Assembly: GCF_030272615.1 (NCBI RefSeq)
Contig: NC_081411.1
Span: forward strand, 40,043,140-40,107,139
Reading direction: 5' to 3'
Source: Cryptomeria japonica
Taxonomy: Eukaryota; Streptophyta; Pinopsida; Cupressales; Cupressaceae
DNA: 64,000 nucleotides
Shown here: piece by piece, positions 10,847 to 23,480 of the stretch
Layout: the number at the start of each line of letters is the position of its first letter
How positions within the stretch are numbered: position 1 is the stretch's first letter
The notes under the pieces: model-generated
What the model saw: only the letters and a program-made list of their open reading frames with translations
Told to the model about the DNA's origin: nothing
Database searches by the model: none
Made by a program: the position numbers and the translations under genes

Positions 10847-13800
10847 TGTTAACCTGTTGATGGAAGTGGATTCTACATTACTTATGATTCATTGAGTTCT
10901 TCATTTAAAACTCTCACAAAATCCAAAAGCATTCAAAACTGTCTCACAAAATCCAAAAATGTTCAAAAACAGTCACAAAATCCAAAAACATTCAAAACTG
11001 TCTCACAAAATCCAAAAACATTCAAAAATAACTCAAAAAAACCCAAAAAAATCATAAAACATCAAAAATCAATCAAAAACATGGAAACGCATAATATCCT
11101 TTGTACATATGCATTGAAACAAACATCAAACAAACATTTTGAGCCACTCAAACAATGATCCCTTATCAAATCAACCAAATAATCACACATCGACACACAA
11201 TTGTCTTAACAAGGATGCATCCTTCCTTACCAAAACAAAGACATGATAACATTTTCTTTGACAAGAAAATTGTGTTTAAGATATCAAGTACTTGGTCAGT
11301 TTGATAAAGTTATTTATTCATTTATATCAGGTTTCAACACTACTTCGAGATATCCACAAGTGATTAGAGTAGCTAGGATGGTTCCTGATTATTGCTTTTT
11401 TATTGTCTGCATATTGTTCCAATGAAGTTTTGGGGCATGTACTAATGGTGTCTACATGGGAAGTTCACTAAGCTACATGATCTTATAAAAAATCTACGTG
11501 ATCTTATAAAAAATCTAGTCATGGATCACTATGGCTTGGTGACTACAGCATATACCTTGACCATATGAGCATAAACCATTATGGAGGGTCCATATTCTTT
11601 ATCTATGCTACTTGCTTATAGGTACAATGCTCCAAACTTGGTTCCTACTACCTCGTCCAAGATTGATACTACCATTTCTCAATGATGAAAAATAAAGCAC
11701 TATGGATCATCATTTCATCTCATCTATTTATATTGCATTCCATTGCATTCCACCCATCCATACATCCATATAGCTACATATCATGCATCCATAGTCATAA
11801 CAATGCATACTCTATTTTACTCATCTTCTTCCATAAGACTCAATCCTAGGTCCTCCATATCTTCTATCTAACATTGAATCCCCCCACCCTCCCTATCTTG
11901 ATCATCAACATCATCATAATCCCTTCATCATTTCCCATCAACCTACTCAAGCTACGTTCATCACCATCCATCGTTAATAGGAGGGGTTGCGATTCCCATC
12001 CTCGGTTATCCTATAATCCAAGCCAGTTACTCTGTCTGCATAGGAATATCGACTCACACACACCTAGACAATCAACAAATACTCTGATCAAGTATATTTG
12101 GGTCTCAACAAGTAATCGATCATGGCAAACCTAGACTACAACATGCATTTATCATAATGACCTAGTCTCAACGGGGTTGTTATGATTCACCACAATCATC
12201 CATCACACGCATACACTATCAATTTCTCAATCAATCCAACACAATCATAATGGACAATAACATCAATTGTCTAAGTCTCAATGAGTATTTTGCATCAGAT
12301 ACCTTGACTTCATCAGATAATTACATCAATTATCTAGGTCACCAACAAGTCACTTTGATTCACTTACTCAAACTTTATCTTGGCCAAGTAAACAACTGAC
12401 ATCAACTGTCATGCTTTGACTCAACCGAGGTAGTTAAACCAATTGCACCAGATTATTCAACCAATTTTAATCAATTGGATAACATCAATCAAAAACACAC
12501 ACCACATTTGCACCATATCTCTTTCCTGACCTAAAGGTACTCGCTGGCTTGTTGTTTCTCCGTTTCACTCCGTTTTCTCCCACTCTTTCCCTGTTATTGC
12601 TAATTTCCTTTGTTCTACCTCCCCACCACTTTTCATTCTTTTCTGAGAGATCGCTCGATTTTTTGAAAAAAAATTGACCCATCTCTCGAGGGGGCATACC
12701 ACCCATTAAATTAACATTTATGGGGCATATTTCTTCACACCTATTTTTCTTTCTTTGAAATGACACGATAAACCACACCATCTCAAAGAGGGGCAAATGT
12801 AGTCACATAAATCTGTCCATTTAATTAAATGAATATTTACTATTTATTTGACTAATAAACCCACTAGCCAATTAACATTTAATTAATTAAATTAACATTT
12901 AATTAATTCATCCTCAACCATTCTCCTATTAATTAAATAAATTATTGAATTTTTTTCAATTAATACATTAAACCAAATTCACAATCAATTAAATGAATAA
13001 ATCCTATTTATTTAATTTAACCCACTTTCTTCTTTTAAATAAATAAATAAATAAAATATTTATTTAAATCATTAAATCCCCCCCACTTGCATTCTCCTAC
13101 AAATGCAAGTTGCAACCACAATTGAAATAAATTAATTTTATTTTAATTTAAATTCTATTTTCCCCTACCCACCAAACCCACTTGCAATCCCAAATCCCCT
13201 TCTAGACTCTTCTAATCATTTTATAACCCCTCCTAATTAGCCTAATCCCATTTCCTAAATATTTTCACATTCCTAAGCAACTTGGATTCACTTCTCAAAG
13301 CCTTCAAAGTCTTTGAAAAGCATTTAATGCTTTATGTGTTCAACAAGCTAACCTCTAAAGTCTTCCAAACCACTAATGGCTCTTACATAACCATTTATGG
13401 TTAAATCCACTTGCCTACATGGTTAGAGACTTTCCCTCCAACTCAACCCTCATTTAACCCATGGGTCACTTCAAGCATCTATTGCTTTGACCATGGTTAT
13501 CCTCACTAACTCTTGCACAAGAGTTTATCCATTGGATAAATACATTATTTATTGGATAATGGCTTTATTCATTCAAATCAACATTAACCTTACCTCACAA
13601 GTTAACCATCAAGTCATGTCAAGCATTTAATGCTTTTTTCCTCTCCCCTCAACCCATCTCATGCTAACATTTGTCATCTTGGGATTGCATTGAAAGCCCT
13701 CACATGGATCGTAAACCCATCAATACTGACCCTTGTTGAGATTACTCAATATCAACCATCCATTGCTCCATTTTACCTATAAATAGAGCTCACATTCCTC

Positions 13801-14294
13801 ATTTTCAGATCCTCAAGCATTCTCAAGCACATCTATAATCTTGAAATATTGTATGCATCTAACTTATAGTGAATTTTAGAGAGCACTTAGCATAATCATC
13901 TATATTTGTCATTTTGGGATAAAATTAATATTAGATAATTAGATAATATATCATTTTAGCTTGTTCACATTTGCATTCTCATAATCATCCATTCTACAAT
14001 CTTGAACCTCCATAATACATCCAAAATAGTGCAAAAAGCTACTCAGAGCTACACTCATTTGGGAACTTGGAGAGGAGAGGAACAAGGGAGGAGAAGCTAC
14101 AAGCATGGTGGAAGGCATTTGCAGATGTCTTAGAGCATTTATTTTCTTTGTTAAGCTCTCTATTTTTCTTTTAGTGTCTCTCTTGATATGTTTGCTTAGG
14201 ATAGTATTTGATTTCTGATTCACTAACACTCACACTTGTTTGTTGCTTGTTTCTTTGTGTTTGTCATCCTAACCATCCTTTTTGTAGGGCATCA
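10847..14294 (+). repeat. gypsy-1 3' LTR
   Basis: This non-coding stretch of about 3.4 kb follows the integrase and candidate polypurine tract. It shares TGATGGAAGTG near its start, CATCTCAAAGAGGGGCAAA (about 12780) and AATTAATTAAAT-rich blocks (12815-13080) with the gypsy-2 LTR. The TATA box TATAAATAG (13788-13796) lies about 500 bases before the end. It ends ...GGGCATCA at 14294, where copia-2 LTR sequence begins. The exact start is uncertain by about 15 bases. A tandem CAAAATCCAAAAACATTCAAAA array sits at 10915-11050. Confidence 0.65.
13788..13796 (+). promoter_or_regulatory. TATA box of gypsy-1 LTR
   Basis: TATAAATAG preceded by a C-rich stretch and followed by pyrimidine-rich sequence about 30 bases downstream is a textbook plant LTR promoter core. 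No transcription data are available here. Confidence 0.5.
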
Positions 14295-15446
14295 GGAACC
14301 ATTAGCAGTTTAAATTTTAATACCGGAACCCAAAACATTAATCTTGGAATAGCAGTTAAATGAATTAAGCATAAACAATAATCACAAAATAAAAGTCATC
14401 CACATAACACCAAGATCAGTAGATGGAAAACTTGGTAAAGGAAAAAACCACGGTGGGAAGCGTACCCACAGTCAGATAATACTTTTGCAATAAGTATGTG
14501 AATTACAATTGAGGGGCCTACACTTGCAATAAGGCCAACAACTAAGAGTGCACTGCTCATCACAAAAGCAGCCTCACTGACTACATATAAATCCATACTA
14601 CAATCTGGAGAAGTGTTGAACTGCAAAAGATAGCATCTCCTACTTTTTAGTACAGTTCTAGTTAAGCTCAATATTGGAGGACTAAATCCTCTTACATAAA
14701 CCCAATTCTATCTCCAATGATCGACCAACTCCTTTACCTGAATGATATTACATTGTTTGCATATTACATTTCTTGACCATGACCTCTAACAATAACCATG
14801 ATGATCTACAATGAGATCTTACATCTATATGTACAAAACCCTCGACCCTAAACAATTAGGTCGGCCACCAGATAATAAATCAATTACATAATTACAAACC
14901 ATGTCAGCCTTAGACCAAACAAATAATATCAACACATAAGACATCTCAGATTACATCAATATGTCCTATCCACACATTACACTAAAGCTAGTCAATAACC
15001 TAGATCAACCGGGACCAAGTATAGATCCATATGCTTCAACAATGATCTTCAACCACCAAGTCTCGAACATGATCACCAACAACATCCTGAAACTCCATCA
15101 AAAGTTGCACCAACACCACTTATGCAATTCATCAAAGATCTCCATCAAAAGATTTGCTGGTGAAACCCTTGCCAGAACTGGAAACCAATCTTCTAAGAAA
15201 GAAGGATAGAATCTGATCTCTAGACCAAAACCAACTGACCAAATATGAGTATAAGTATCATGAAAAAGTCAATTCCATCACCAAACTATACCGGAGCCTA
15301 CCGGATCATGCCGGATCCAATTTAACCAAAAATCACTCAACCTACCGAGACCAAAAGGGTGTCGCTATAGCATCCAAACAACTAGTGCTGGCATCAATGA
15401 CAAAACATCAATGCAACACATAATAAATTCCACCAAATGACCAAAA
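14295..15446 (-). repeat. copia-2 3' LTR, outer end missing
   Basis: It aligns with 20121-21272. It begins GGAACCATTAG where the partner has GAAACCATTAG, so the terminal 66 bases are absent here. The inner edge is ...GACCAAAA directly before the polypurine tract, corresponding to ...GCGAACA in the other LTR. The motif CTGGCATCAATGACAA is at 15388-15403. Confidence 0.8.
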
Positions 15447-15458
15447 CTCTCCCCCTTT
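15447..15458 (-). other. copia-2 polypurine tract
   Basis: The element strand reads AAAGGGGGAGAG immediately before the LTR. The motif TTGGAATTGATGGCAA (plus strand 15457-15472) overlaps its upstream edge. Confidence 0.8.
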
Positions 15459-15928
15459 GGAATTGATGGCAACACTAGATGTGAAAAACATCGAAGTACC
15501 AAGAAATGCCAAACAAGTCTCCCCTAATGGAAGATGAACAATATCCCACAAATAGCTCTGAATATTAATATCTCCTGCTGTGAATAATATCTCTATAAAG
15601 CTCTTAATTTCTCTTCCTTTTCAATATATCTCCCTCTTTTACTTTTTCTTTTTCACATCAATATCACTCCCCTTTTGTCATCATCGTCAGAAATCTTACA
15701 AAAATATCAAAGCAAAAACATAAGCCTCTGAATCACAAAGCTAACTACTCCCCCTGAGCAGTAGCCTCCCACATCAGTGCTAGAATCAATAGTATCTCTA
15801 ATAATGCATGTCGGACTGATGCCAAACCGCATCAATCAAGTCTATACAAGAGGGGCAGAAACTCCCAATCTGTCTCTTAGGTACTCAAATGATTCCTTGG
15901 TCAAAGGTTTAGTGAAAATATCTGCAAT

Positions 15929-17250
15929 CTACTCTTTAGTGTTCACATTAACCAGTCTAACTTCATTTGATTCCACCTTCTCCTTCAAAATATTATACTT
16001 GATAGATATGTGCTTTGTTTTAGAATGAAATATTGGATTCTTTGATATATCAATAGCAACATAGTTATCACAGTGAATAACTATTAGTGCATCACAATCC
16101 ACCTTTATATCCTTCAACATTTGCTTCATCCATAAAACTTGTGTATAGTTAGTAGTAGCAACAACATACTCGGCTTCAATAGTAGATAAAGAAGTACATA
16201 ACTGTTTCTTGCTGATCCATAAAACCAACTTCTTTCCAAGAAAGAAAGCTCCACTGGAAGTACTTTTCCGGTCATCAACATCTCTAGCCCAATCAACATC
16301 TGTATATGCACATAAAGTAAAGTTATCATCCTTAGGGTACCACAAACCATATTCTGATGTACCTTGCAAGTATCTAAAAATCCTTTTCACTCCCATCCCA
16401 TGATTTTCTCTAGGATCATTCTAAAATCTTGAAACAATACAAACAACATTGATAATGTGAGGCCTAGTCTGAATCAAATAAAGCAGACCTCCAATGATAC
16501 ATTTGTACATTGTAGGATTTACCAGTGCAGAAACATCTTTTCTTGTGAATTTCTCACTTGTAACCATAGGAGTACTTATTGGTTTAGAATCTCCCATACC
16601 AAATTCTTCAATAATTCCTTAGCATATTTAGTTTGACAGATGAAAATACCCTTGTCAGTCTGAGTAATATACAAACCTAAGAAAAATTTCATCTCACCAA
16701 TCATAGACATCTCAAATTCTTTCTCCATATTCTTAGAAAATTCTATGCATAACTTATCTTCACCTCCAAAAATAATGGCATCAACAAATACTTCAATAAT
16801 AAGTGTATCATCATCAGTGATTTAATAATATAAATCACTGCATGCATTGCCCTTAGTAAAACCAAGCTTCAAAAGATACTTATCCAACCTTGCATACCAA
16901 GCTCTAGGTGCTTGTTTTAATCCATATAAAGCTTTCCTTAACCTGCAAACCATATCTGTATCATCTAATAGTGAAAAACCATTAGGTTGCTCAATATAAA
17001 ATTCCTCTTCAAGATCCCCATTCAAAAATGCACATTTAACATCCATCTGATAAACCTTGTAGTTTTAATAAGTAGTATAGGCACGAAATAATCTTACAGC
17101 TTCAATCCTAGCTATAGGTGCAAATGTCTCTCAATAATCAATTCCTTCCTTCTGAGAATATCCTTTACAAACCAATCTAGCCTTATTCCTTATAAATTGA
17201 CCATCCTCATTCAATTTATTCCTAAAAACCCATTTAGTTCCAATAACATT
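15929..17250 (-). pseudogene. copia-2 RT and RNase H
   Basis: RNase H (15929-16396) shows RYLQGTSEYGLWYP, DVDDRKSTSSGAFFLG, STIEAEYV and the TKHISIKYN segment. RT remnants at 16397-17250 include [14 protein letters not shown] (within 16822-17046) and the FV-D-A-IIF motif in place of FVDDIIF: the second catalytic Asp codon has become GCC (Ala) at 16777-16779. Multiple stops and small shifts separate the blocks. This RT could not be catalytically competent as it stands. Confidence 0.8.
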
Positions 17251-18480
17251 TTAATTTTTAGGTTGGGAAACCAAGGTCCATGTGTTATTTTTCTCAAGTT
17301 GATCCAATTCTTCTTCCATATCTTTCAACCAATATTCATCTTTACATGCCTCAATTAATGATATCAATTCAACTTGTGAAATTAAACATACCTCATTATC
17401 TGCCAGTCTTCTTCTTGTCATCACTCCATTCCTCTTATCCCCAATGATTTGATCTTCTGAATGATTCAATCTCACATACCGAGGAGTCTTCTGACTTTCT
17501 ATTCCTCTTCCCTGTGCTTCAGTTATTGTAGAATTTTGTGATGTTGCCAGAGTAACTGGTTCAAATCTCTTCTCCATTAAAGGTGCTACCAGTTCCTTCT
17601 CATAAACTCTTATTTGACTTATTTTCATCTCATCTACTTTGACATTATCACTCTCCATAATCTCTTGTTATAACATCTATATGATTTTATTTCATTAGAA
17701 TGACTAAGAAATATGTCTTCATCACATATAGGATCAAATTTGCCAATAATATCATCTCTCCTGATATAATATTTACTACAAAAAATTATGAAATACTTAA
17801 CTATAGGTGTATTGCTAAACTCAAATTCATAAGGTGTCTTACCGGTTTCTCCTTTGATATGTACTTTGTTGAATGTATAAACTATTGTGCTCACTACTTC
17901 TCTCCAGTACATATAAGGTAGACTAGCTTCCATCATCATTGTTCTAGCAACATCCCAAATAGTTATGTTCTTCCTTTCCACAACTCAATTTTGCTAAGGT
18001 GTCCAGGGAGCAAAATCTTTTCTTCTTATACCATGCTTGTCACAAAAGTTAATAAACTCACCAGATGTGAATTCTCCTCCATGATCTGATCTCAAACATT
18101 TAATCTTCAATCCTATCTCAGTTTCCACTTTAGCTTTAAAGATTTTAAACTTTTCAAATGCTTTAGATTTTTCTCTCAGAAAAGTAACCCACATCATTCT
18201 AGAATAATCATCAATGATTAGCATGAAATATCTATCACCTTGAAAACTTTTAACTTTAGCAAGGCCACACAAATTAGTATGAATAAGAATAACAACATCA
18301 TTTGATTGATCTTGTATACTCCTAAAAGAGTTTCTAACCTATTTACCCATTTGACATTCTTTACATACCGGATTATAGGGCTTCATAATGCTAGGTATAT
18401 CCCTAACTACCTTAGTTGAACTGATCTTCACAATGCAATCAAAATTCACGACACAACCTTTTATGCCATAGCCAACTCTC
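17251..18480 (-). pseudogene. copia-2 integrase and RT N-terminus
   Basis: The upstream block 17994-18272 carries the core motif LRSDHGGEFTSGEF with the second catalytic Asp. Block 17634-17981 starts just after the catalytic Glu region (VVERKNI) and runs through the TVYTFNKV segment. Block 17251-17658 carries the linker and RT N-terminus (DMEEELDQLEKNNTWTLV). The blocks are in shifted frames, so frameshifts as well as stops have accumulated. Confidence 0.8.
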
Positions 18481-19996
18481 TTCAATCTGTGTAATCAAAC
18501 ATGTCTTCTCACTAGAGTTCAAATGAAATATTTATCTTTTTTCTGTGTACTAATTGCAATCTCCAAGCCAGATTTGCTAATGATTTTGCATTTTCCATCC
18601 TTGAACTATAATTAAAATCCCTTGTCTACCAATTGTCCTACACTCAAAAGATTATGCCTCAAACCTTCAACATAATAAACATTGTCAATATTGTTCTTAC
18701 CATCCAATGATATAGTTCATTTTTCTTTGATCATACATTCCTTGTCATCTCCAAATCTAATTAGAACAGCATCAAATTCTTGCAAAGATAGAAACTTCCC
18801 TTTATCTCCAGTCATATGATGTGAACAACCACTCTCAATTACCCATTCATCCTTGTCTTCAATTTTAGCAACAAGTTCCTTTTCTTCAGGTACATTCTCT
18901 TCCAGTGCCAGATCATCTTAATTGATAGCCAGGAGCACCCATTGCTTCCCATTGCCAGATCCACTAGTAGAGTCTTATGTAAGTTCATCATCTGAATCAT
19001 TAATGCCTTCCTCATTCGCTATGTAGCATGATTTTTCTATGTTTTTCCTATATTTATACTTGTTTAGATATCCACGGTTAGGCTTAAATGATCTTCTAAC
19101 TCTTTCTTTAAATCTTTAATTTCTTTTAGGACATCTAGATGCAAAATGACCAATCTTATTACATGCAAAACATTTAAAAGGTGTTTTCCCTTCATACTTA
19201 CTTCCTACTAGTCCTTTAGGTACTCTTCTAGAAAATAGTTCTTCAAGTTTCTCAAACTCATAATCTTCTCTTTTCATATCTTCCAATTCCTTTGCATATA
19301 AAGTTTTCCAATCTTTCTTACCGGTTGCAGATGTAGATGCATGAAAAGAAGGTCCAAATTATTTAAGCTCAAAATAAGATAGTTTCCTAACCAAAGTATC
19401 TCTATTGACATATGTATTAGCCATTTTTCTCAACTCATTAATAGCACTAGCCTTCATTTTGTAAGCTAGTGGTAGGGCGCTCAGGACTTTAGAAACATTT
19501 CATCTTCGCTCAAACTTCCACCACAACATTGAATTCCCCTAACAATATCATTTACCCTTTCCATGAATCTAGTAATCCTTTCATCTTCTTCCATCTTCAA
19601 GTTTTCATATCTCACTCGGTAACCATCAAGATTAGCAATCTTTACTGTAGGGTCACCTTTATTGAGAGTCTCCAACTTATCCCATATAGCCTTTCCAGAT
19701 GATTTGTCGATTAATCCCATTATTTGTTGATCAAAAAGTGCACACAAGAGGGCTTCTCTTGCTCTACAATCATTGTCAAGCTCCTTGTCCAGGTTTGTTG
19801 GAGGAGGATTGCCAGATCCTGGATTATAGGGTGGGACATCATTCTATGTGATCTCCCAAATCTCCTTGCCAAGACATTTCAGATGAGTCTCCATCCAAAA
19901 CTTCCATACTTTGTAATTTGTTCCATCAAGCCTCAGAATACCTATTCGAAGGATATCTCCAGAAGAATTGGATGAACTTGAACTGTTAGTCACCAT
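18481..19996 (-). pseudogene. copia-2 gag and protease
   Basis: A good start Met lies at 19996 on the minus strand (MVTNSSSSSNSSG), followed by the LRLDGTNYKVWKFWMETHL gag motif, an in-frame stop near 19842, and the helical region 19481-19747. The CCHC knuckle (C-x2-C-x4-H-x4-C) is at 19131-19172. The protease region retains SHHMTGDKGKF but the active-site Asp is Glu (ESG, 18828-18836). The gag N-terminus differs in sequence from copia-3, -4 and -5, indicating a separate family. Confidence 0.78.
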
Positions 19997-20041
19997 AGGA
20001 TCTTCCTCAAGCGGTTAAGCTTTCTACAGAAGGGACCAAAT

Positions 20042-20052
20042 CTCTGATACCA
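20042..20052 (-). other. copia-2 primer binding site (tRNA-Met)
   Basis: The element strand reads TGGTATCAGAG, 2 bases from the 5' LTR edge at 20055. Confidence 0.85.
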
Positions 20053-20054
20053 AT

Positions 20055-21272
20055 TGTTAGACAGTACAAATAATCAAAAGACAACTGAGAGGGGGGGTGA
20101 ATCAGTTGTCACAAATTATAGAAACCATTAGAAATTTAAATTTAATACCAGAACCCAAAATATTAATACTAGAATAGCAATTAAACCAATTAAGCATAAA
20201 CAATAATCATAGAATAAAAGCCATCCACATAATACCAAGATTTGTACATGGAAAACCCAGTAAAGGGAAAACCCATGGTGGGAAGCCTACCCACAGTCAG
20301 ATAATACTTCTGTAGTAAGTATGTGAATTATAATTGAGGGGATTTCACTTGCAAGAAGGCCAATAGCCTAGAGCGCACTGTTCATCACAAAAGGAGCCTC
20401 AACGATTACATATAAATCTAGACTACAATCCAAAGAAGTGTTGAACTACAAAAGATAGCATCTCCTATGCCTGAGTACAATTCTGGTTAAGCTCACTACC
20501 GGAGGAATAAATCCTCTTACATAAACCCAATTTGATCTCCAATGATCCACCAACTCCTTTGCCTGAATGATATTACATTATTCGCATATTACATTTCTTG
20601 ACCATGACATCTAAGAATAACCATGATGATCTACAATGAGACCTTACATCTATATATACAAAACCCTCAACCCTAAACAATAAGGTCAGCCACTAGATAA
20701 TAAACCAATTACATAATTACAAACCATTTCGGCATTAGACCAAACAAATAATATCAACACATAAGACATCTTAGAAATACATCAATAGGTCCTATCCACA
20801 CGTTACATTAAAGTCGGTCCATAACCTAGATCAACCAGGAAAAAGTATAGATCCCAACGCTTCACCAATGATCTTCAACCGCCAAGTCTCGAACATGATC
20901 ACCAATAGAATCTTGAAACTCCATTAGAAGCTGCACCAATACCACTTATGCAATTCATCAAAGATCTCCATCAAAAGCTATGTTGGTGAAACCCTCACTA
21001 GAACTAGAAAGCAATCTTCTAAGCAAGCAGGATAGCATCTGATCTCTAGACCAAAACCAACTGACCAAATATGAGTATAAGTATCATGAAAAAGTCAATT
21101 CCATCACAAAATTATACCAGAGCCTACCGGATCATGCCGGATTGAAGTTAACCAAAAAATACTCAACCTACCAAGACTAGAAGGGTGTTGATAAAGCATC
21201 CAAACAACTAGTGTTGGCATCAATGATAAAACATCAATGCAACACATAATCAATTCCACCAAATAGCGAACA
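20055..21272 (-). repeat. copia-2 5' LTR
   Basis: On the plus strand it starts TGTTAGACAGT and ends CGAACA. A TATA-like TATATATAG (minus strand) is at about 20650-20660. I placed the right edge at 21272 rather than at the CCACCA 11 bases earlier, because this gives a TGTT start on the element strand and puts the polypurine tract flush with the matching edge of the other LTR. The next base begins satellite sequence. Confidence 0.78.
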
Positions 21273-23480
21273 CGAGGATGTTATAAGGGGTCATATGTGG
21301 TCTAAATTGGTCATCCATGTGTTAGAACACATTCCTGACCCCTTAGGACAATATATGACCCCTTCGGACACTTTGTGATGGACTAAGGGGTATGTTATAC
21401 ACACTAGGATGTTATTAGGGGTCATATGTGGTCATAAGGGGTCACGCATGTGTTAGAACACATGCATGACCCCTTCGGACCACATATGAGCCCTTAGGCA
21501 ACTATATGATCCTAAGGGGTATGTTGTACACACTAGGATGTTATAAGGGGTCATATGTGGTCCTAAGGGATCACACATGTTAGAACACATGTCTGACCCT
21601 TGAGGACCATATATGACCCCTTAGGACATTTTGTGATGGACTAAGTGGTATTTTGTACACACTAGGATGTTATAAGGGGTCATATATGGTCGTAAGGGGT
21701 CACACATGTGTTAGAACACATGCATGACCCCTTCGAGCCACATATGACCCCTTATGACACTATGTGATCTTAAGGGTATGTTGTACACACTAGGATTTTA
21801 TAAGGGGTCATATGTGATCCTAAGGGGTCACAAATGTGTTAGAACACATACCTGGCCCCTTAGGACCACATATGACCCCTTAGCACACTATGTGATCCTA
21901 AGGGGTATGTTGTACACACTAGGATGTTATAAGGGGTCATGTGTTTTCCTAAGGGGCCTTGCATGTGTTATAACATATGCCTAACTCCTTCTAACCACAT
22001 ATGACACCTTACGACACTATGTGATTGACTAAGGGGTATGTTGTCCACACTAGGATGTTATAAGGGGTCATATGTGGTTCTAAGGGGTCATGCATGTGTT
22101 AAAACACATGCTTGGCCCCTTAAGGCCAAATATGACCCCTTAGGACACTAGGTGATCCTAAGGGGTATGTTGTACACACTAAGATTTTATAAGGGGTCAT
22201 GTGTGGTTGTAAGGGGTCACACATGTGTTAGAACACATGTGTGACCCCTTTAGACCACATATGACCCCTTAGGACACTATGTGATCCTAAGAGGTATGTT
22301 GTACACACTAGGATATTATAAGAGGTTATATGTGGTCCTAAGCATTCATATGTGGTCCTAAGGGGTCACACATGTGTTAGAACACATGCCTCACCCCTTA
22401 GGACCACATATAACCCATTAGGACACTTTATGATGGACTAAGGGGTATGGTGTACACACTAGGATGTTATAAGGGGTCATATATGGTCGTAAAGGGTCAT
22501 GCATGTGTTAGAACACATGTGTGACTCCTTTTGACCACATATGACCCCTTATGACATTGTGTGATCCTAAGGGGTATGTTGTAGACACTAGGATCTTATA
22601 CAGGGTCATATGTGGTCCTAAAGGGTCACACATGTGTTAGAACACATACCTAACCCCTTAGGACAACTTATGACCCCTTAGAACATTATGTGATCCTAAG
22701 GGGTATTTTGTGCACACTATGATGTTATAAGGGGTCATATGTTGTCCTAAGGGGCCACACATGTGCTATAACACATGTCTGACTCCTTCAGACCACATAT
22801 GACACCTTAGGAGACTATGTGATTGACTAAGGGGTATGTTGTACAAACTAGGATTTTATAAGGGGTCAAGCATGTGTTAAAACACATGCCTGACCCCTTA
22901 GGACCACATATTACCCCTTTAGGACACTATGTGATCCTAAGGGGTATGTTGTACACACTAGGATGTTATAAGGGTTCATATGTGGTTGTAAGGGGTCACA
23001 CATGTGTTAGAACACATCCATAACCTCTTAGGATGACATATGCACCCTTAGGACACTATGTGATGGACTAAGGGGTTTGTTACATACACACTAGGATGTT
23101 ATAAATGGGATCATATGTTAAGGGCTCACACATATGTTAGAACACATGCATGACCCCTTTGGACAACATATGACCCCTTAGGACACTATGTGATTCTAAG
23201 TGGTATGTTGTACACAATAGGATGTTATAAGGGCTCATATGTGGTCCGAAGGGGTCACACATGTGTTAGAACACTTGCTTGACCCCTTAGGACCACATAT
23301 GACCCCTTAGGACACTATGTGATGCTAAGGGGTATGTTGTGCACATGAGGATGTTATAAGGGGTTATATGTGGTCCTAAGACATTTGACCCCTTAGGACA
23401 CAATGTGATCTTCTATGGTCCTCAGGGATCATATAGTGTCGTTAGGGGCATATGTGGTCTTAAGGGGTCCTAAGCAGTCA
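21273..23480. repeat. Satellite array: ~16 tandem ~129 bp monomers, each a hairpin
   Basis: Monomers begin GGATGTTATAAGGGG. I counted starts at 21276, 21407, 21536, 21665, 21793, 21922, 22053, 22182, 22311, 22462, 22591, 22720, 22851, 22961, 23094, 23220 and 23349. Spacing is mostly 126-133 bases; one copy is 151 (a ~20 base internal duplication) and one is 110 (a deletion). Within a monomer, an arm of about 40 bases (TAAGGGGTCATATGTGGTCC...) is followed after a very short loop by its near-perfect reverse complement, then a spacer ending TATGTTGTACACACTA. The short word TGACCCCTTAGGA and its complement recur inside. The last copies decay after 23380. Short open frames inside (such as 21754-21984) are by-products of the repeat. 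Confidence 0.93.

Larger units (their letters stand above)
14295..21272 (-). mobile_element. copia-2: decayed Ty1/copia element, outer 3' LTR cut by gypsy-1
   Basis: LTRs (14295-15446 partial, 20055-21272 full) flank a 4.6 kb minus-strand interior with the copia order of domains. This is the most decayed of the five. Stops and frameshifts are frequent, the protease motif reads ESG instead of DSG (18828-18836), and the RT motif reads VDA instead of VDD (Ala codon 16777-16779). The left LTR lacks 66 bases present at 20055-20120 of the right one, and gypsy-1 LTR sequence adjoins at that point. The right LTR ends exactly at a satellite monomer. Confidence 0.85.

Noticed and set aside
12485-12796. 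103-codon minus-strand frame with a Lys/Arg-rich product
   Set aside because: It lies in the gypsy-1 LTR in pyrimidine-rich DNA and has no homologue I recognise.
21273-23480. Regular repeats resembling a CRISPR array
   Set aside because: The repeated part is nearly the whole 129-base unit with no unique spacers, and the context is a plant genome.
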